From: Clytia hemisphaerica | Lineage: Eukaryota > Cnidaria > Hydrozoa > Leptothecata > Clytiidae | DNA length: 64,000 nt | Assembly (NCBI GenBank): GCA_902728285.1 | Contig: CACVBU010001197.1 | Span: forward strand, 861,870-925,869 | Reading direction: 5' to 3' | Shown here: positions 42,089 through 54,200 of the stretch, piece after piece | Numbering within the stretch: position 1 is the stretch's first letter | Layout of the letters: the number at the start of each line of letters is the position of its first letter | Made by a program: the position numbers and the translations under genes | Notes under the pieces: generated by a model | What the model saw: the letters and a program-made list of their open reading frames with translations, nothing else | What the model was told of the DNA's origin: nothing | Databases searched by the model: none

Positions 42089-42399
42089 GGATCAAACATT
42101 TGTCACACAACTTGAAGGCAATCTGTTATGGAAATATTGAATTGAGAAAAATTTAGACTTTCAAATTAATAAGCTTTGGTGGGAATCTAATTTTTGGGAC
42201 TTTCCAGTGTGTGAAAAAGGGAACCTTGTGTCCCACACATTTTGAATAAGTGCACTCTCAGCCATAAAATGACAGTATCGTAAATTGGTAATTATGACAT
42301 CTCATAGTGTCCTCCCCCTGGATTCAGGGAAGGATGGGTTTTGAGGCCAAAAGGATGTATGGGGGGGAGCTTATTTATTCATATCAAAAACAAAACACA

Positions 42400-42622
42400 C
42401 GGTTTTTCTCAAGCTGACTGATTATGGCTAAGTTCTTTGCTTAGCAGTCAGAGAGAAATCTTTTTCAATCAGTGATTTCAACCTTCTATAATCCTATTCT
42501 AAAGAAGAGTATCAGAATCCTACTAGGGATTTCAAAATTAATATTGGTCCTGAGATTTTTAGTTATCCAATAGCAACAGACTTTTTAAACAAATCAATCC
42601 TTTCATACAACTTAAGTGTAAA
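42400..42622. repeat. Remnant related to the 52349-52566 MITE
   Basis: 'agttctttgcttagcagtca', 'tttttcaatcagtgatttca' and 'ctaaagaagagtatcagaat' parallel the interior and right half of 52349-52566, without intact ends. Confidence 0.45.
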
Positions 42623-42854
42623 GTTTATAGTTGACAGAAGCTTCATGTTCATTTTTGGTAAAATTTATTTCAAGTAAACGTTTCGGCTTCTCAACAGAGA
42701 ACCATCCTCAGTACAGTAAAATTAAAATGAATGTATTTACATACATTCATTTTAATTTTACTGTACTGAGGATGGTTCTCTGTTGAGAAGCCGAAACGTT
42801 TACTTGAAATAAATTTTACCAAAAATGAACATGAAGCTTCTGTCAACTATAAAC
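42623..42854. repeat. Near-perfect 232-bp palindrome
   Basis: Left arm 42623-42736 and right arm 42741-42854, about 114 bp each, are inverse complements around a four-base centre (ttac). Flanking sequences AACAGACTTTTTA (42579-42591 and about 42851-42863) repeat directly. It would form a long hairpin in single-stranded DNA or RNA. Confidence 0.9.
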
Positions 42855-43199
42855 AGACTTTTTATTAATCAGGATGTCATGTTTAAAAACTCCAGCATCG
42901 AGCAGTTCCAGAAAAAAACCATTACCCCCTGTGGATGACAGGGTTTTTTGGATTTTTTTTCACTTAGGCTGTGGTCACAAATAAGTTGTGTTTGCATCCT
43001 CCGACCGACTCACTTTCCATCTTAAAAATATGACCCTTTTCTTGTCGGAACGTCGGAAAATTTGGCGGATTTTTAAGCGATATTATTCAAAGAATTTTGT
43101 AGATTCAGCGTATTTTATAGTATTTTATCATTACCCACCTAAAATTCACAACTAATCTTACAATCAACTTAATCTTAGCATTCAAATTCAACCAAACTC

Positions 43200-43960
43200 A
43201 TAAATAATCTCATAATTTTAATCTCTTAGTCTTAATGGTGGAATGATGGAAATCTCTTGTTCTTCCAAAACTCGAATATTGTTCTCAACTCTGGAACCCA
43301 TGGCTAAAATGTGATATACAAAGTCTTGAAATGGTCCAGTGGAGCTTCATTCGAAAAATCATTCACCCCGAAAAATCATACTGGTCAAGATTAAAGGCAT
43401 TCAAGCTTTATTCGCTAGAAAGAAGACGTGAAAGATACATGATCATCTACACGTGGAAGATCCTTGAAAACCTTGTGCCTAATATCAACCAGTCAGACGG
43501 GTTACGACCTGTTTTCCTACCCAGACTTGGAAGATTGTGCTTTGTTAAAGCCCGAATCACAGGAACATCAGTTGCCCTACAGTCAATCCGACATAATTTC
43601 TTATCAACCCGTGGGCCAATCTTGTTCAACTCCCTCCCTAAAGAATTGAGGAATTTAAGTGGATGCCCTGTGCTAGAATTCAAAAAGAAGCTAGACAAGT
43701 TCCTTGTTTTTGTTCCGGATGAACCTTCTGTTCTAGGTGCAACAACAAATGCTGCATCCATCTCAATCAAACATCAAATCAATAATCGGCAGGCGGACAT
43801 TGGATTGTTCACCTAGATGGAAGACCATCGAAAGCACTTCCAAGTATTCCAAGTATAAGTATTAAAAGTCTTACACTTTCCAAGCTTGGACACACTTATC
43901 ACCCCCTTTTCTTTTTAGCCCTTTGACTTTTAGAATGATTGTAATATTTATTGATATTTA
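43200..43960 (+). pseudogene. LINE reverse-transcriptase C-terminal fragment
   Basis: Open frame 43331-43816 reads SLERRRERYMIIYTWKILE and LVPNI, followed by LFNSLPKELRNL...FKKKLDKFL, the conserved thumb and tail of CR1/L2-like reverse transcriptases. The left part (to 43330) is frameshifted. Inverted segments 'aataagttgtgtttgc' near 42980 and about 44145-44165 bracket this region. Confidence 0.75.
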
Positions 43961-43984
43961 TGAATAAATATCATATCTCGATAT

Positions 43985-44195
43985 GCAAAATAATCACATC
44001 GCAGCTTGCGCGCTTGATGATTCTTGTCAGGGAAACCTATGCTCTCAGAGCCCACTTTTCCAATGATTTTACACCGCTTGACCGCTTGAGCACATTTTTC
44101 CGATGATTTAAGATGTCAACCGACCAAACGACTCACATTTTGGGGCTGGAAATAACGCAAACACAACTTATTGGTGACCCAGGCCCAGGCCTTAG
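43985..44195. repeat. Dispersed repeat end, homologous to 28740-28960
   Basis: Shares 'cttgcgcgcttgatgattct', 'aagatgtcaaccgacc', 'gctggaaataacgcaaacac' and 'ttattggtgacccaggcc' with 28740-28960. Confidence 0.6.
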
Positions 44196-45163
44196 AAATC
44201 CTGAGAAATTTTGGAAAAGGTTAAGAAAAATGCAGAATTTTCCTAATCATTTGTGGTCCGCAGTATCAGAAAATCCGTAAAATCTGCTCTATTTTCTTGT
44301 TAAGTATCAGAAAATCTAAGACTTTTCCTTGAAAATTCTTGAATGTTAGCTTTATCAGGGGTCGCGGCTCCAATTTGAAAATGGTAGGGCCATGGTTTCG
44401 TGTCTAAGGAGGTGCCACCATGGTTGGCGACGACCCTGCCGGTGCACCCGACAGTCGGGTGCTGTTGTCGGGTGCTTGAAGTTAGAAATTGTAACACCCG
44501 ACAGTCGGGTGCACTTTGTCGGGTGCTATATCTTTGACGCTCTTAACAGCACCCGACATGTAACGGGCGGGCGGCGATTTCCGAAGGGCGGAAAAACGGG
44601 TTCTTTTTAGTACCGCCACCCCGCCCGTAGTGGGTGCGCGGCGTTTTTGACGAAATTACTCTCTCGTCAAACCAATCTCTTTAGTTAAAAAATGTGATTT
44701 CTGATTCTCGGGCTTTGATGTTCTTGGGAGAAGTTCACGGATTAACGACACGAGGATGAAGACAAATAGAGATGTTTCATCAATGAGCCACCAAATCAAC
44801 GCAACCTTCACTAGTACTTAGGTAGGCAAAAATCCATTCTGGGTATTAAGTTTATCTAGGTAGGTTTTCCCTCTTTTACCTACCTTAAAATCGTGTGTCA
44901 TTAAACTCTTAAGTGACGTTCAATTTATCTGAGCTGACTGAGTAACTTCGTCAACTGGACGCTATATATCACCTGGGTTTTCGCTTTGTACCGAAAAGCT
45001 ACTTGTATGCCGAATTTTTTGTTCTATCTTTTTAGCGTACCATCACTATTCTTATACAACCATTGCGTACATACGTACGGTACATACAAACTGTTTGGAT
45101 GGCTGGGGACAACGTGTGTGTTGCTCAAAAGAAGAAAATTGGACAACAACCTTTTTATAATAT

Positions 45164-45444
45164 AGACCATGTTCTAGACGTCGCGGTTCCGTATCGTTCC
45201 AAAACGAAACGGTTCTGAAACAAGTGTGAATAACCCCAAAATTTGAAAAAAAGAAAAAGAAAAAAAGAAGACGTTACAAAGCAAAGCAGATCGGAACGGT
45301 TTCGCTCCACTATTTTCATCGGAACCGAACTGCTCCGTTTTCTTGCTCCGAAACGCTCCGAAACCAATATGAACACTATCGCGGATACACTCACGGAAAC
45401 CATACCGGAATGATAAGAGACCGTAACGTCTGAACATGGTCTTA
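45164..45444. repeat. Inverted element inside the 3.2-kb element
   Basis: AGACCATGTTCTAGACGT at the left pairs with ACGTCTGAACATGGTCT at the right. The arms carry repeated 'cggttccgtatcgttcc' / 'cggaaccgaactgctcc' words. Confidence 0.55.
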
Positions 45445-46523
45445 CAGACAATCTTTGAAATACATACACTTAAAAATATGTAAAATAATAAATTATATAT
45501 CAGGCCATTTGATCATCAATGCATTCCCTCTGCTTTCTTTCTGAAGGAGATAGAAAGTAGAAAGATTTATTAATAGCCTACCACCCTTCACGATTTTGAA
45601 CCTCTTGTCTATCCACAGCTTTAATATCCATTACATTATGTCTGAGATCATAAAATGCCTGATAAAATATTTTTAAAAGTATCCATAGAGTTAGTAACTA
45701 ATTTTAAAAAAGCCATTCCTCTCACCGGAATTACGCATCTCTGCAAGCCATTTAGAACGCCATGGCAATTACGTCATTATGAAACTAAATATCACATGAG
45801 ACAAAGCGATAAGGTAATTAACGTCTTACCTGGACAAACCAGTACGTCCATGTGTTTTGTCATCAGAATGTAAGACTAAAATACGAAGAAAAGAAGAGAG
45901 GAAAAAGCGACCGGGATGTCATGCCTCAAACCTAAACACGGAGAAATAGATTGACCATCGAGTGCAGGCTGGAATTTAAGAATATCGAAACATTGATATG
46001 ATCAAAGTAGAGAATCAAAAGAAAGACACGCCAATTTTTTTACGACTATAATGTAAATATCAAATTAAAAATGATTACCTGTTTTGCTATTTGATTCATT
46101 TTCTCTTATTTGCGACTCTAAATAAAAATAATGATATCGAGATTTAGTTGACATGAGAGGTTGGCCCTCAGTGGTAAAGGTTAATGTCAAGTATGGCGTT
46201 TCTATCGTATCGATCAGTAGTTAGTAACGTAAAAAAAACCTAGGATACACGGGACAAGGTTGCGCCCAAACTCGTACCCAGAGCCACTTGCATCGCACTT
46301 TTTAATTTTACTTATGGACGCGATACAATCGTTCCACGAATAACAGAGCGCTATATCAGAATAATAAATTAAAAAAGCAAACTAAGGGACTGGGGGTTCG
46401 AGTTTGGGTGATAATTGCCCTTATTACACCGAAGCTTATTTTTCTCTACCTCAGAATTTTCGTCACTTTCCTGCCCCCGAAACTTTTTTCACCTTCACCG
46501 ATTAGGACTCGAAGATCTCTATT

Positions 46524-47335
46524 AAACCTAGACTAGTAAACTAGTCGGTAATTACTTATAACCTTATAATAAAACTGTCAATCAAATAATGTAAACACTA
46601 ATTAAATATTCAGTGCGCGTGAGAGAATAGGAAAATAACCGACTAGAAGCTACTTCCAACCAACCTCGTCCCCGTGTATTCCAGGCTTTATTTACGTTAC
46701 TGATTGACGCCAGAGAATACCCTGGTGTTGGCTGATGCGAGTTCCCCCTCTCAGAGGGGGAACTTCTCAAAACAATACGTCATAAAAAAATCTGACGTTA
46801 CAAAGTTACACTGCAATGCAATGGTTTCAAACCCAGGAACGAATGAAATCTGACGTTTTGTTTTTGAATTACGTAATCTTGCGCGTTCGAAAACCAGCCA
46901 ATGCCAGGGTATTATCTAGCGCTATCAGTAAGCATAAAAAAGCTGATAATGCGCAGGGAACGAGGTTGACTTCCAACGCCTTTTTTTCTTCACCTAAAAT
47001 CGTAGGGAGAGACATACAGATTTCTGTATGTCTGACCCGTGCGGGATTGCATTTATTTTTCTTTATGTTTATTGTGTTTTTAGAAATGCTCATTTATTTA
47101 TATGTTCCCATGTTCAATGTTACTATGAAATATCATTTAGTCAAAAAAGTTGGATGGATTCTCAAAAACCTAAAAAAAGTTGTAAAATTAAACAACGTTT
47201 TTTGAGGGAAGTAGCTTCTAGTCGTTGAAATTCAGAAAAGAGGCGCAACTTCACCCCTTCGATCCTTTTTATTTGGAGCTTGATTTTTTTGTATATGGGT
47301 CTGTTTTCAACGACTAGTTTACTAGTCTATATTAA
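46524..47335. repeat. Fold-back segment with imperfect long arms
   Basis: Several inverse pairs nest symmetrically: 'ctagactagtaaactagtcg' with 'cgactagtttactagtct', GACTAGAAGCTACTTCC with GGAAGTAGCTTCTAGTC, and 'gagaataccctggtgttggc' with 'gccaatgccagggtattatc'. The frames at 46816-47205 and 46869-47093 are by-products. Confidence 0.6.
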
Positions 47336-48118
47336 ACCCATCGCTGATCCAATTTTTACACGCCGGCCTTTTTCCGCCAGTGACGAGAAATAGTGCCTTG
47401 CCTTATAAGGGCCGATGGTGTTCATATCATTTGACTGACGCCCACGGCATCGGAAAAGATGGCGGGAAATAGTATAGGGCGTAAATCCGCCAAATACCCA
47501 TCAGGCCGAGTCGGGTGTTGATTGTCGGGTGTTCTCACTAAGTTAGGAATTTTAAGCACCCGACTGTCGGGTGCACTATTTGTCGGGTGTTTTCGCAAAT
47601 TTAGAAATTTCAGCACCCGACAAAACACCCGACAGCACCCGACTGTCGGGTGCACCGGCAGGGTCGTGGTTGGCGCCGACGGGAGAAATTTTTGAAAATT
47701 AGCCATTCTAGATTGCCTAAAAGTAAAACAGGTCTTTTTAAAGGTTTTTACGCATAATTTAGCTGAATCAGTAAATTTTCTTTTTGCTTTGAAAAAATGT
47801 GGTCAGGCCAAGGCCCGGGTGGCCCCCCGCTGCCGTGGCCCCTGTTTATGGAGAAATCCTGATGTTTTTCAAAAGTATGTACCTAAATTGTGACAGAAAA
47901 TCAATGTCGTCCACAGGGGGGTAACAGACTATAACTGGGACCGCCCATTAAAACAAAACAATGACACATAATTAATTATTAAATTATTAAATAATTATCA
48001 AATAGGCATACCTGACCCTGGCTTGTTGGATTTCAACATGGTCCATGTTCAAATTTTGAAAATTTTTGATTTTGAAATTTTGTTTGTAGTGCTTAGAAAA
48101 CGAAAGTGAAAGTGCTGA

Positions 48119-48271
48119 TTTGGCGCCATTTCTACACACTCCACCGTAATTTCTTTTCGGTCGGCGTACAGTAAAATTTCTAAGAGCTTAAGAGAAGAGT
48201 AAGTGGGGTGGAGTTTTCCTCAGAAAAACCAGGACCAGATTTCGCTAGCTTGTGTGGATTGCATAACAAAT
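48119..48271 (+). promoter_or_regulatory. Candidate SDHC promoter
   Basis: TTTGGCGCCA (48119-48128), an E2F-like palindrome, lies about 145 bp upstream of the SDHC ATG in a locally less AT-rich stretch. A transcription start was not located. Inference only. Confidence 0.3.
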
Positions 48272-51200
48272 ATGGCGTCCACCGTCCGTATGTTCAGGTG
48301 AGCACGAAATTTTTTTAACAATTTTTATTTGATATTCTATAAAACTTTGCCATAATACTATTTTAAAATGCGAGTCCATAACTCTTCCCCCAACACTTAA
48401 CCTTATCGGACTTAATTATCAAATATATCTCCTCATCTAAACACTCATTTCTGTGAGAGAGTGCTTTTAAATTTTGCCTTTTTCACAAAATTAAACAAGA
48501 CATGCCTGGTCGGTTTGCGTAAAAGTGGACATGAAAAAGGGTCAAAAAATTTTTTTTCTGTTGTTTGAATTTTTTATTGTAATGACGTTTTTTCTTTACC
48601 TTATGGATTTAAGTTTCATATTCCGAAGCAGTCCTACGTGATTCTGATCTGAAAGAAAATGGCGGCTACTTCAATGTTGAAGGTAGCTATGTTGAAGGAT
48701 AGGATAGGATATAGAATATATTTACCGATACTCTCATCCTAAATATAATGTACAAATGGATGTAAAATATGTAAAATATGAACAAAGTGGAATTTACATT
48801 TAAAAACTAGCACAAGTTGTGATGATACTTTGTTATAAAATGATATATCTAAATCCATATACTAGTAAGAGGGAGTAAATGAGAAAACGGAGGGGAGACA
48901 ACGAAGATAGTTCCAACAAACTAGTGACCTCGGAGTAACCTAAGTTTAGCATTCACTAAAGATAAATTTGGCAAGTTCAGACCAGAGAAAGAAAAATGTA
49001 AAATATAAAAATAATAATAAAAAGGAAGACAGAAAGAAGTAATGAAGAGTATAAAGAGAATAGGAAAGTGAAGGAGCCTAAGTTCTAATCAGATGCGAGC
49101 TTAGTTATAATAAATCGATGTAAATGTTCTTTGAGAGTTTGTTTGGAGCATTTGTTAAAGTCTTCAATCAAAACCTTGGTATGAAGTTCGTTCCAATCCT
49201 TAGTTATTAGGGAAGCTACATTGTAAGAGCCATACTTTACCGTGTTTGTTGTAGGAGGTTCAAGTTTCTTTGGTGATTGTCTTGTACCTTCGTGAACAGG
49301 AGAATATCTAAGGTAGTTTGAAAAGTATTTAGGTAAGTTATTTTGGACATGATCCAGTGCAAAGAGGCAGTTCTTGACTTTGAGTTGTTTTTTTATTGGC
49401 AGAATAGAAGATCTTATAAAAAGTGGGCGAGATGAAAATCTGTTATGTTTGAAATGCATAAGGCACCCAAAAAATTGTCCCGTACGTAACAATCATTAAA
49501 ATTTACTATAATTTTTTTCTAAAAAGCCTGGAATACCCTTTATTAATATTTTCCACTCCTACTACATGGTTGCCATCAATTTTCAATAAAATGTAACACA
49601 TAGAAAGAATTATAAGAAAAAAATTGTCAACATATTTATGAATTTTTTAACGGAAAATCTTATTCTACCCCATATTAACTATGATAAACTCTAAAATAGA
49701 AGTACATGGAACACCTAAACTGATTAAATTATAGTTACATCTATATATGAGGAGAAAAAAACAATAAAACACTGTAAGGTCAAGTAATCCTCAGTATAAA
49801 ACAGCATCTTTAAAGCCACTGGGGGTGACAAAAAATGTCCCGTACGTAACAAAATTTTTAAAAATTGCTTTGAAGTCTGAAACTTTTCCAAGAAAACAAG
49901 GGGTTTCATAGAACAAGAATTTTTGTTGGTGTGGTAAAGCTTTGTCCCAGATGTTTTTTTCTTTTGCCCACTCCAACTACTTAGACTCTTTTTTACATGC
50001 TTTAATTTTGGCGTGCAATTCTTCCAATTTGTTTTGACTATCTGGACTGTCACCTCTGAAAGATCTTCGATTGATAAATTAATATTGGGTAAAGTTTTTT
50101 TTATACATGATAGTTTAAACTCAGGGTTCATGCAGGTCATGCATAAGCATGCACCCCAGTCCTCTGGCTTCGACTTAATAATATTTTCTGGAACATAGCG
50201 CCAGAATTGAGCATATGAAATTTCCTTGTCATAATTTTCCGCTTCAAACTTATGCCATAGAGTTTTTATTGATGACAATCTGTATTGCTGATTTTTATGA
50301 ATTTTCTTTTCATCGGGAACAACAACAGAGTTAATGTCCTGAGTCAATTTATGACCTTCTTGTGAAGAAAGGATCGGGTGTCTTCTTTGGCTTTGAGACT
50401 ACTTTCCACCTTATCGAGACGTAAAGTGGACTGACTTCTAATGGAGGATTGCTTAAGGCTAATCTTTGTAGGGCGCGTCTTTTTCCATGAGGTGATACAC
50501 TGTTCATGACTAATTTATCAAGGTTTACAGATTCTGGGGTTGCAGACTGACTGGTTTCATTCTCATTGAATGCCTACTGTCTTTTAAGCCTTCCGTTCTC
50601 GTTGTATGTAAGCTTAACTTTAATTTTTAAAGTGTTCCCTTCTTTTCTCATGTTTTCAGAATTTCGCTTTCTCTTTTTCTTGCCAATCAGTTTATTTTTT
50701 TGTAAAATTGATAACTCAGATGCTTGTCCCTCACTTTCTCTTTTTCTGGCCTGTTGTAATCTCTTCCTTGCTCTTTCCTTCTTGCAATACTCCTCTTTTG
50801 CCTCATCATTTTTAAGTCGTTATCTTTTCTGCTTTTCCCTGATCTTCTCTATCCTTCCTCTTTTCATCTCTTTAAATACTTCACCTCCCAATGAATCTTT
50901 CATACGCTGTCAATGCTCTCTTACTCATTGATTGACTGGTTTCATTATTATCTTGTTTTATTCTACTTTAAAAAACAAACATAAGATTTATCATAATTTG
51001 TTTATGTTAGCAATCTAGCCTCAAATGAATATGTTACTATTGCTGATAATCATAAGTTCTTTGTTGTTACGTACGGGACAAACTTTCAAAATACTACATA
51101 CACTCCTTCGCATCTCTAGGCTCTATATATCATGAAAAACAGTCAGCTAAAATTTCAAACCAATAACTTAAGAAGTCAGAGAAACAGCTAGAGAAAAAAC

Positions 51201-54200
51201 TAAAAGGGTTTCAGTGAAATCTCAGATTACGTTTAGCGAGTCACACTATAGATATAGATTGGACTCTGTATTACAACCTTTTGAATTGTATTACTCCCTC
51301 ACAGCTATCAATGACCCTCTCAATCACTCAACTGACTGAAAAAAGTTGTCTTGAAGGTAGGTGGTTGATAACAGCCATCATATGTTCAATAAAATTGGAA
51401 GTAAACACTAAAATATAGTTTTAGAAACAGCTGGGTATTTAATAGAAATCTGTTGTTACGTACAGGACAAAGTTACGTACGGGACAAATTTTATTTCTAA
51501 GTAGTTTTTTGGAAAAACGATGTAGACCCAGAGAATTTAGCAATAATTTTTAGAGAGGCATCTGGAAAACTTACAAAAAACTGAAAAAAAACTTTCAGCG
51601 AGATATGCCCAATTCTATAGGTGTTACGTACGGGACATTCACGTAGAACTCCAACTCCAGAATCTCCAATTAGGCTCAAATCAGTTAAAATATCTTTTAT
51701 TCTATGGTTTTTACAGCAAATTTTAAATTTTAATTATGATCCACAGATATCAATTAAGAAATCTATCTAAATTTTTTGTCATAATGGTTTCACAAAAGAT
51801 TATACCAGTTCATTCAACTAAACTGTTACGTACGGGACATAAAAGCTTGACCGTGAAGTAAAATCTCTGCCCATTTCTCCCACTAGCACTTATAAATAAA
51901 AACAAGGCAAAAAATTTTACTTCAACCTATCCTTCATTGGATGATCCAACAAAAGATGCCACACAACTCAAGGATTATGTTACAAATAAAGCTTTAAAAT
52001 TAGAATTTTTTCAAAACCGTCCCGTACGTAACGCAAAATGTCCCGTACGTAACGCAATATTTCCAGATTGGTACAAATTCTGGTGAAAAAATTTTACAGT
52101 GAGATTTTGTATATTAACAGCAACCTATAAAAACAAAAAACCAACAAATTGAAGCACTCTTATAATCCCTGTGGGTCAAACCGTCTCCATGTCCACTTTT
52201 ACGCAAACCGACCGCCTATGCTCAGAAGCTCTTGATGTCTTGTTCAAAGGGATACATTCTTCACAAAAAGCTTCGGAGAATGTGACGATCTATTGAATAC
52301 GTTAGTTATTTGGGAGAACAAGACGTCCTATTGACTCAGCTGCTCTGATACCGTAACTTAGTCTAATGTCGACATCCCTCCTCTAATTCCGACACCCTTT
52401 TTATCAGCTGAAATTGATAGAAAGGTTGAAACTGTTTTTCTTTGCTTAGTGGTCAGAGAGGAATAATCCTTTTTCAATCAGCGATTTAAGTTTTCATATT
52501 ATTCCTGTCTCTAAAGAAGGGTGTCGAATTAGACGAGGGATGTCGATATTAGACCAACTTACGGTAGTTCCGTATTAAATTATTACTCCACCTCATCGTG
52601 CCGGAAATTATTTGCTCCTTATTTCGGAAATGAAACCCTAATCTCAACCCTAATACCTTGTAGCACACTGCGTGGGAAGATTCACAGCGCTATTGCAAGC
52701 TAGTTCGGGAGAATGCATGTTAGCGTGCCAATTTGAACAAAACTTATTTATATACAGGTGTAGTATCTAATTTCCCGCTGGTTTTACTTGCATTCACTGA
52801 AGTGTGGAGTAATTAGTTATGCAATAGACTGTCTCGTTTGCCTAAAGGATTATAACTAATTACTCCAGCGTAGCTGCGCAAAAAAACATTGACAAAAAGT
52901 GACAAAAATGACAAAAAAACTTTAACGTGAGTTTGAATTCTAATCCATGACCTGTGATATGTTGTTCTATTCACAATTTGATGCTGATTGTAAAGAATAA
53001 AGAGAAAAATATCAAAAAAGTACTTTCCATAATTTATAGCTTTTGATATCTAGCGAAAATTGTGTTATTAACTGCAAGATCTTACACAAAAATGGCAAAT
53101 TTAGAGCCGCCAATACTGTCATTACAAAACATAAAACTATTTCATCATTTGGATTCAAACAATTGCATGATGTTTTATTGTTCTAAAAAGTCTGGGATGA
53201 TTTTCATTGCTGGTTCTCTAGCTAAGACCTGTCAAAGATCACTAGATCCTAGATTTCATAGGGTTTTGCTGCTATTCTTCTACCACCTGTGGGCCAGATG
53301 AGTTAGTTGAGAGGTTTTAATTGATTGTTTCCTAAACCTTGCATGGTGTTTTACCATTGTGAAAGGTTTGAAGTGATTTACATTCCTGGCTGTCAAACTA
53401 TGACCTGTCAAAAATCACTCCAGATTCCAGATTTTATTTGATTTTCTGCTAAAAAGCCAGGTTTCTCCTGCCCCCCCCCTGTGGGCCAGATGAGTTAGTT
53501 TAGAGATTTTGATTATTATTTCCTAAACCTTGCATGGTGTTTTACCATTCTGAAAGATTTGAGGTGATTTCCATTCCTAGCTGTCAAGCTATGGTCTATC
53601 AAAAATTGCTCCATATTCAAGATTTTATAGGATTTTGCAATAAAAACTGAATTTCTCCAGCGCTATGTGGGCCAGATGAGTTAGTTGAGTGGTTCTGAAT
53701 GATTGTACATTCTATGGTTTTTTATCATTCTGAGCGATTTGAGATTTCTTTTTTGATTTGTAAGCAATATCCAGTCAAATTCTGACTTTCATATTTTATG
53801 GTAATTATTCTTAAACCAACCTGTGGTTTTTTGGCTAGCAAACTCTCAATTTTCAAAATTTTAGAGTTTTTTCTTCAGATCTGTGATTGTAATGTCTATA
53901 TCTATATGCTTTAGTAAAATTGGTAAATTTTACCCCCTACTCCTACTATTCTACTGTTATTTCACAAAAGTATATGTCTGTGATATAACAATACCCATGA
54001 TTTTGGCTATACGTTTATTTTCTTTGTTATATGTTCTCTTTAACATTTTTAGGCTGACCTGTGGTGCTGGAAAGAAATCTTTATTCCAGCAAGCATTTTC
54101 ACAATGTGCCCGTCAATCAAGGTAAAAAATCTTCTCTAATCTGCCAGTCTCTTCTGAAAGCATTTTTTGAATCCTACATGTAAATAATTTCCAACCCCTT

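Larger units (their letters stand above)
44430..47666. mobile_element. 3.2-kb element with CACCCGAC palindromes and 9-bp target duplication
   Basis: The left end CGACCCTGCCGGTGCACCCG and the right end CGGGTGCACCGGCAGGGTCG are exact inverses. TGGTTGGCG lies outside each end (44421-44429 and 47667-47675), with one base of slack at the left. Both subterminal zones carry several GCACCCGACAGTCGGGTGC palindromes and TGTCGGGTGC words (44442-44560, 47506-47655). A 9-bp duplication suggests a MULE-like element. No transposase-like ORF was found, so it is probably non-autonomous. Smaller inverted elements lie inside (45164-45444, 46524-47335). Confidence 0.75.
48509..52213 (-). mobile_element. DNA transposon, 26-bp perfect inverted ends, nine spaced 15-bp motifs
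   Basis: The ends 48509-48534 (GGTCGGTTTGCGTAAAAGTG...) and 52188-52213 are exact inverses; GCCT outside both ends may be a 4-bp target duplication. GTTACGTACGGGACA or its complement occurs at 49476, 49836, 51066, 51455 (one mismatch), 51472, 51623, 51825, 52019 and 52039. Orientation runs two reverse, five forward, two reverse. A minus-strand ORF (49724-50347) and a Lys/Glu/Arg-rich minus-strand stretch upstream of it (about 50350-50930) are probably the element's protein, now broken. A LINE fragment (49085-49492) begins beside one motif. It lies within SDHC intron 1. Confidence 0.75.

Noticed and set aside
45655..45873. 72-codon frame inside the 3.2-kb element as a transposase piece
   Set aside because: No recognisable catalytic residues or zinc motif.
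46869..47205. Frames inside the fold-back segment
   Set aside because: Overlapping on both strands across inverted arms; no motif.
50566..50931. Plus-strand hydrophobic 121-codon frame
   Set aside because: Antisense shadow of a Lys/Glu/Arg-rich minus-strand coding stretch of the transposon.
49476..52053. CRISPR-like array of the 15-bp motif
   Set aside because: Irregular spacing, both orientations and an animal genome. It fits a transposon protein-binding word instead.
53883..54125. Plus-strand frame as a separate small protein or SDHC start
   Set aside because: Its last part is SDHC exon 2, but the part before the TTTTTAG acceptor is intron. The exon at 48272-48297 gives a better start with correct phase and a targeting sequence.
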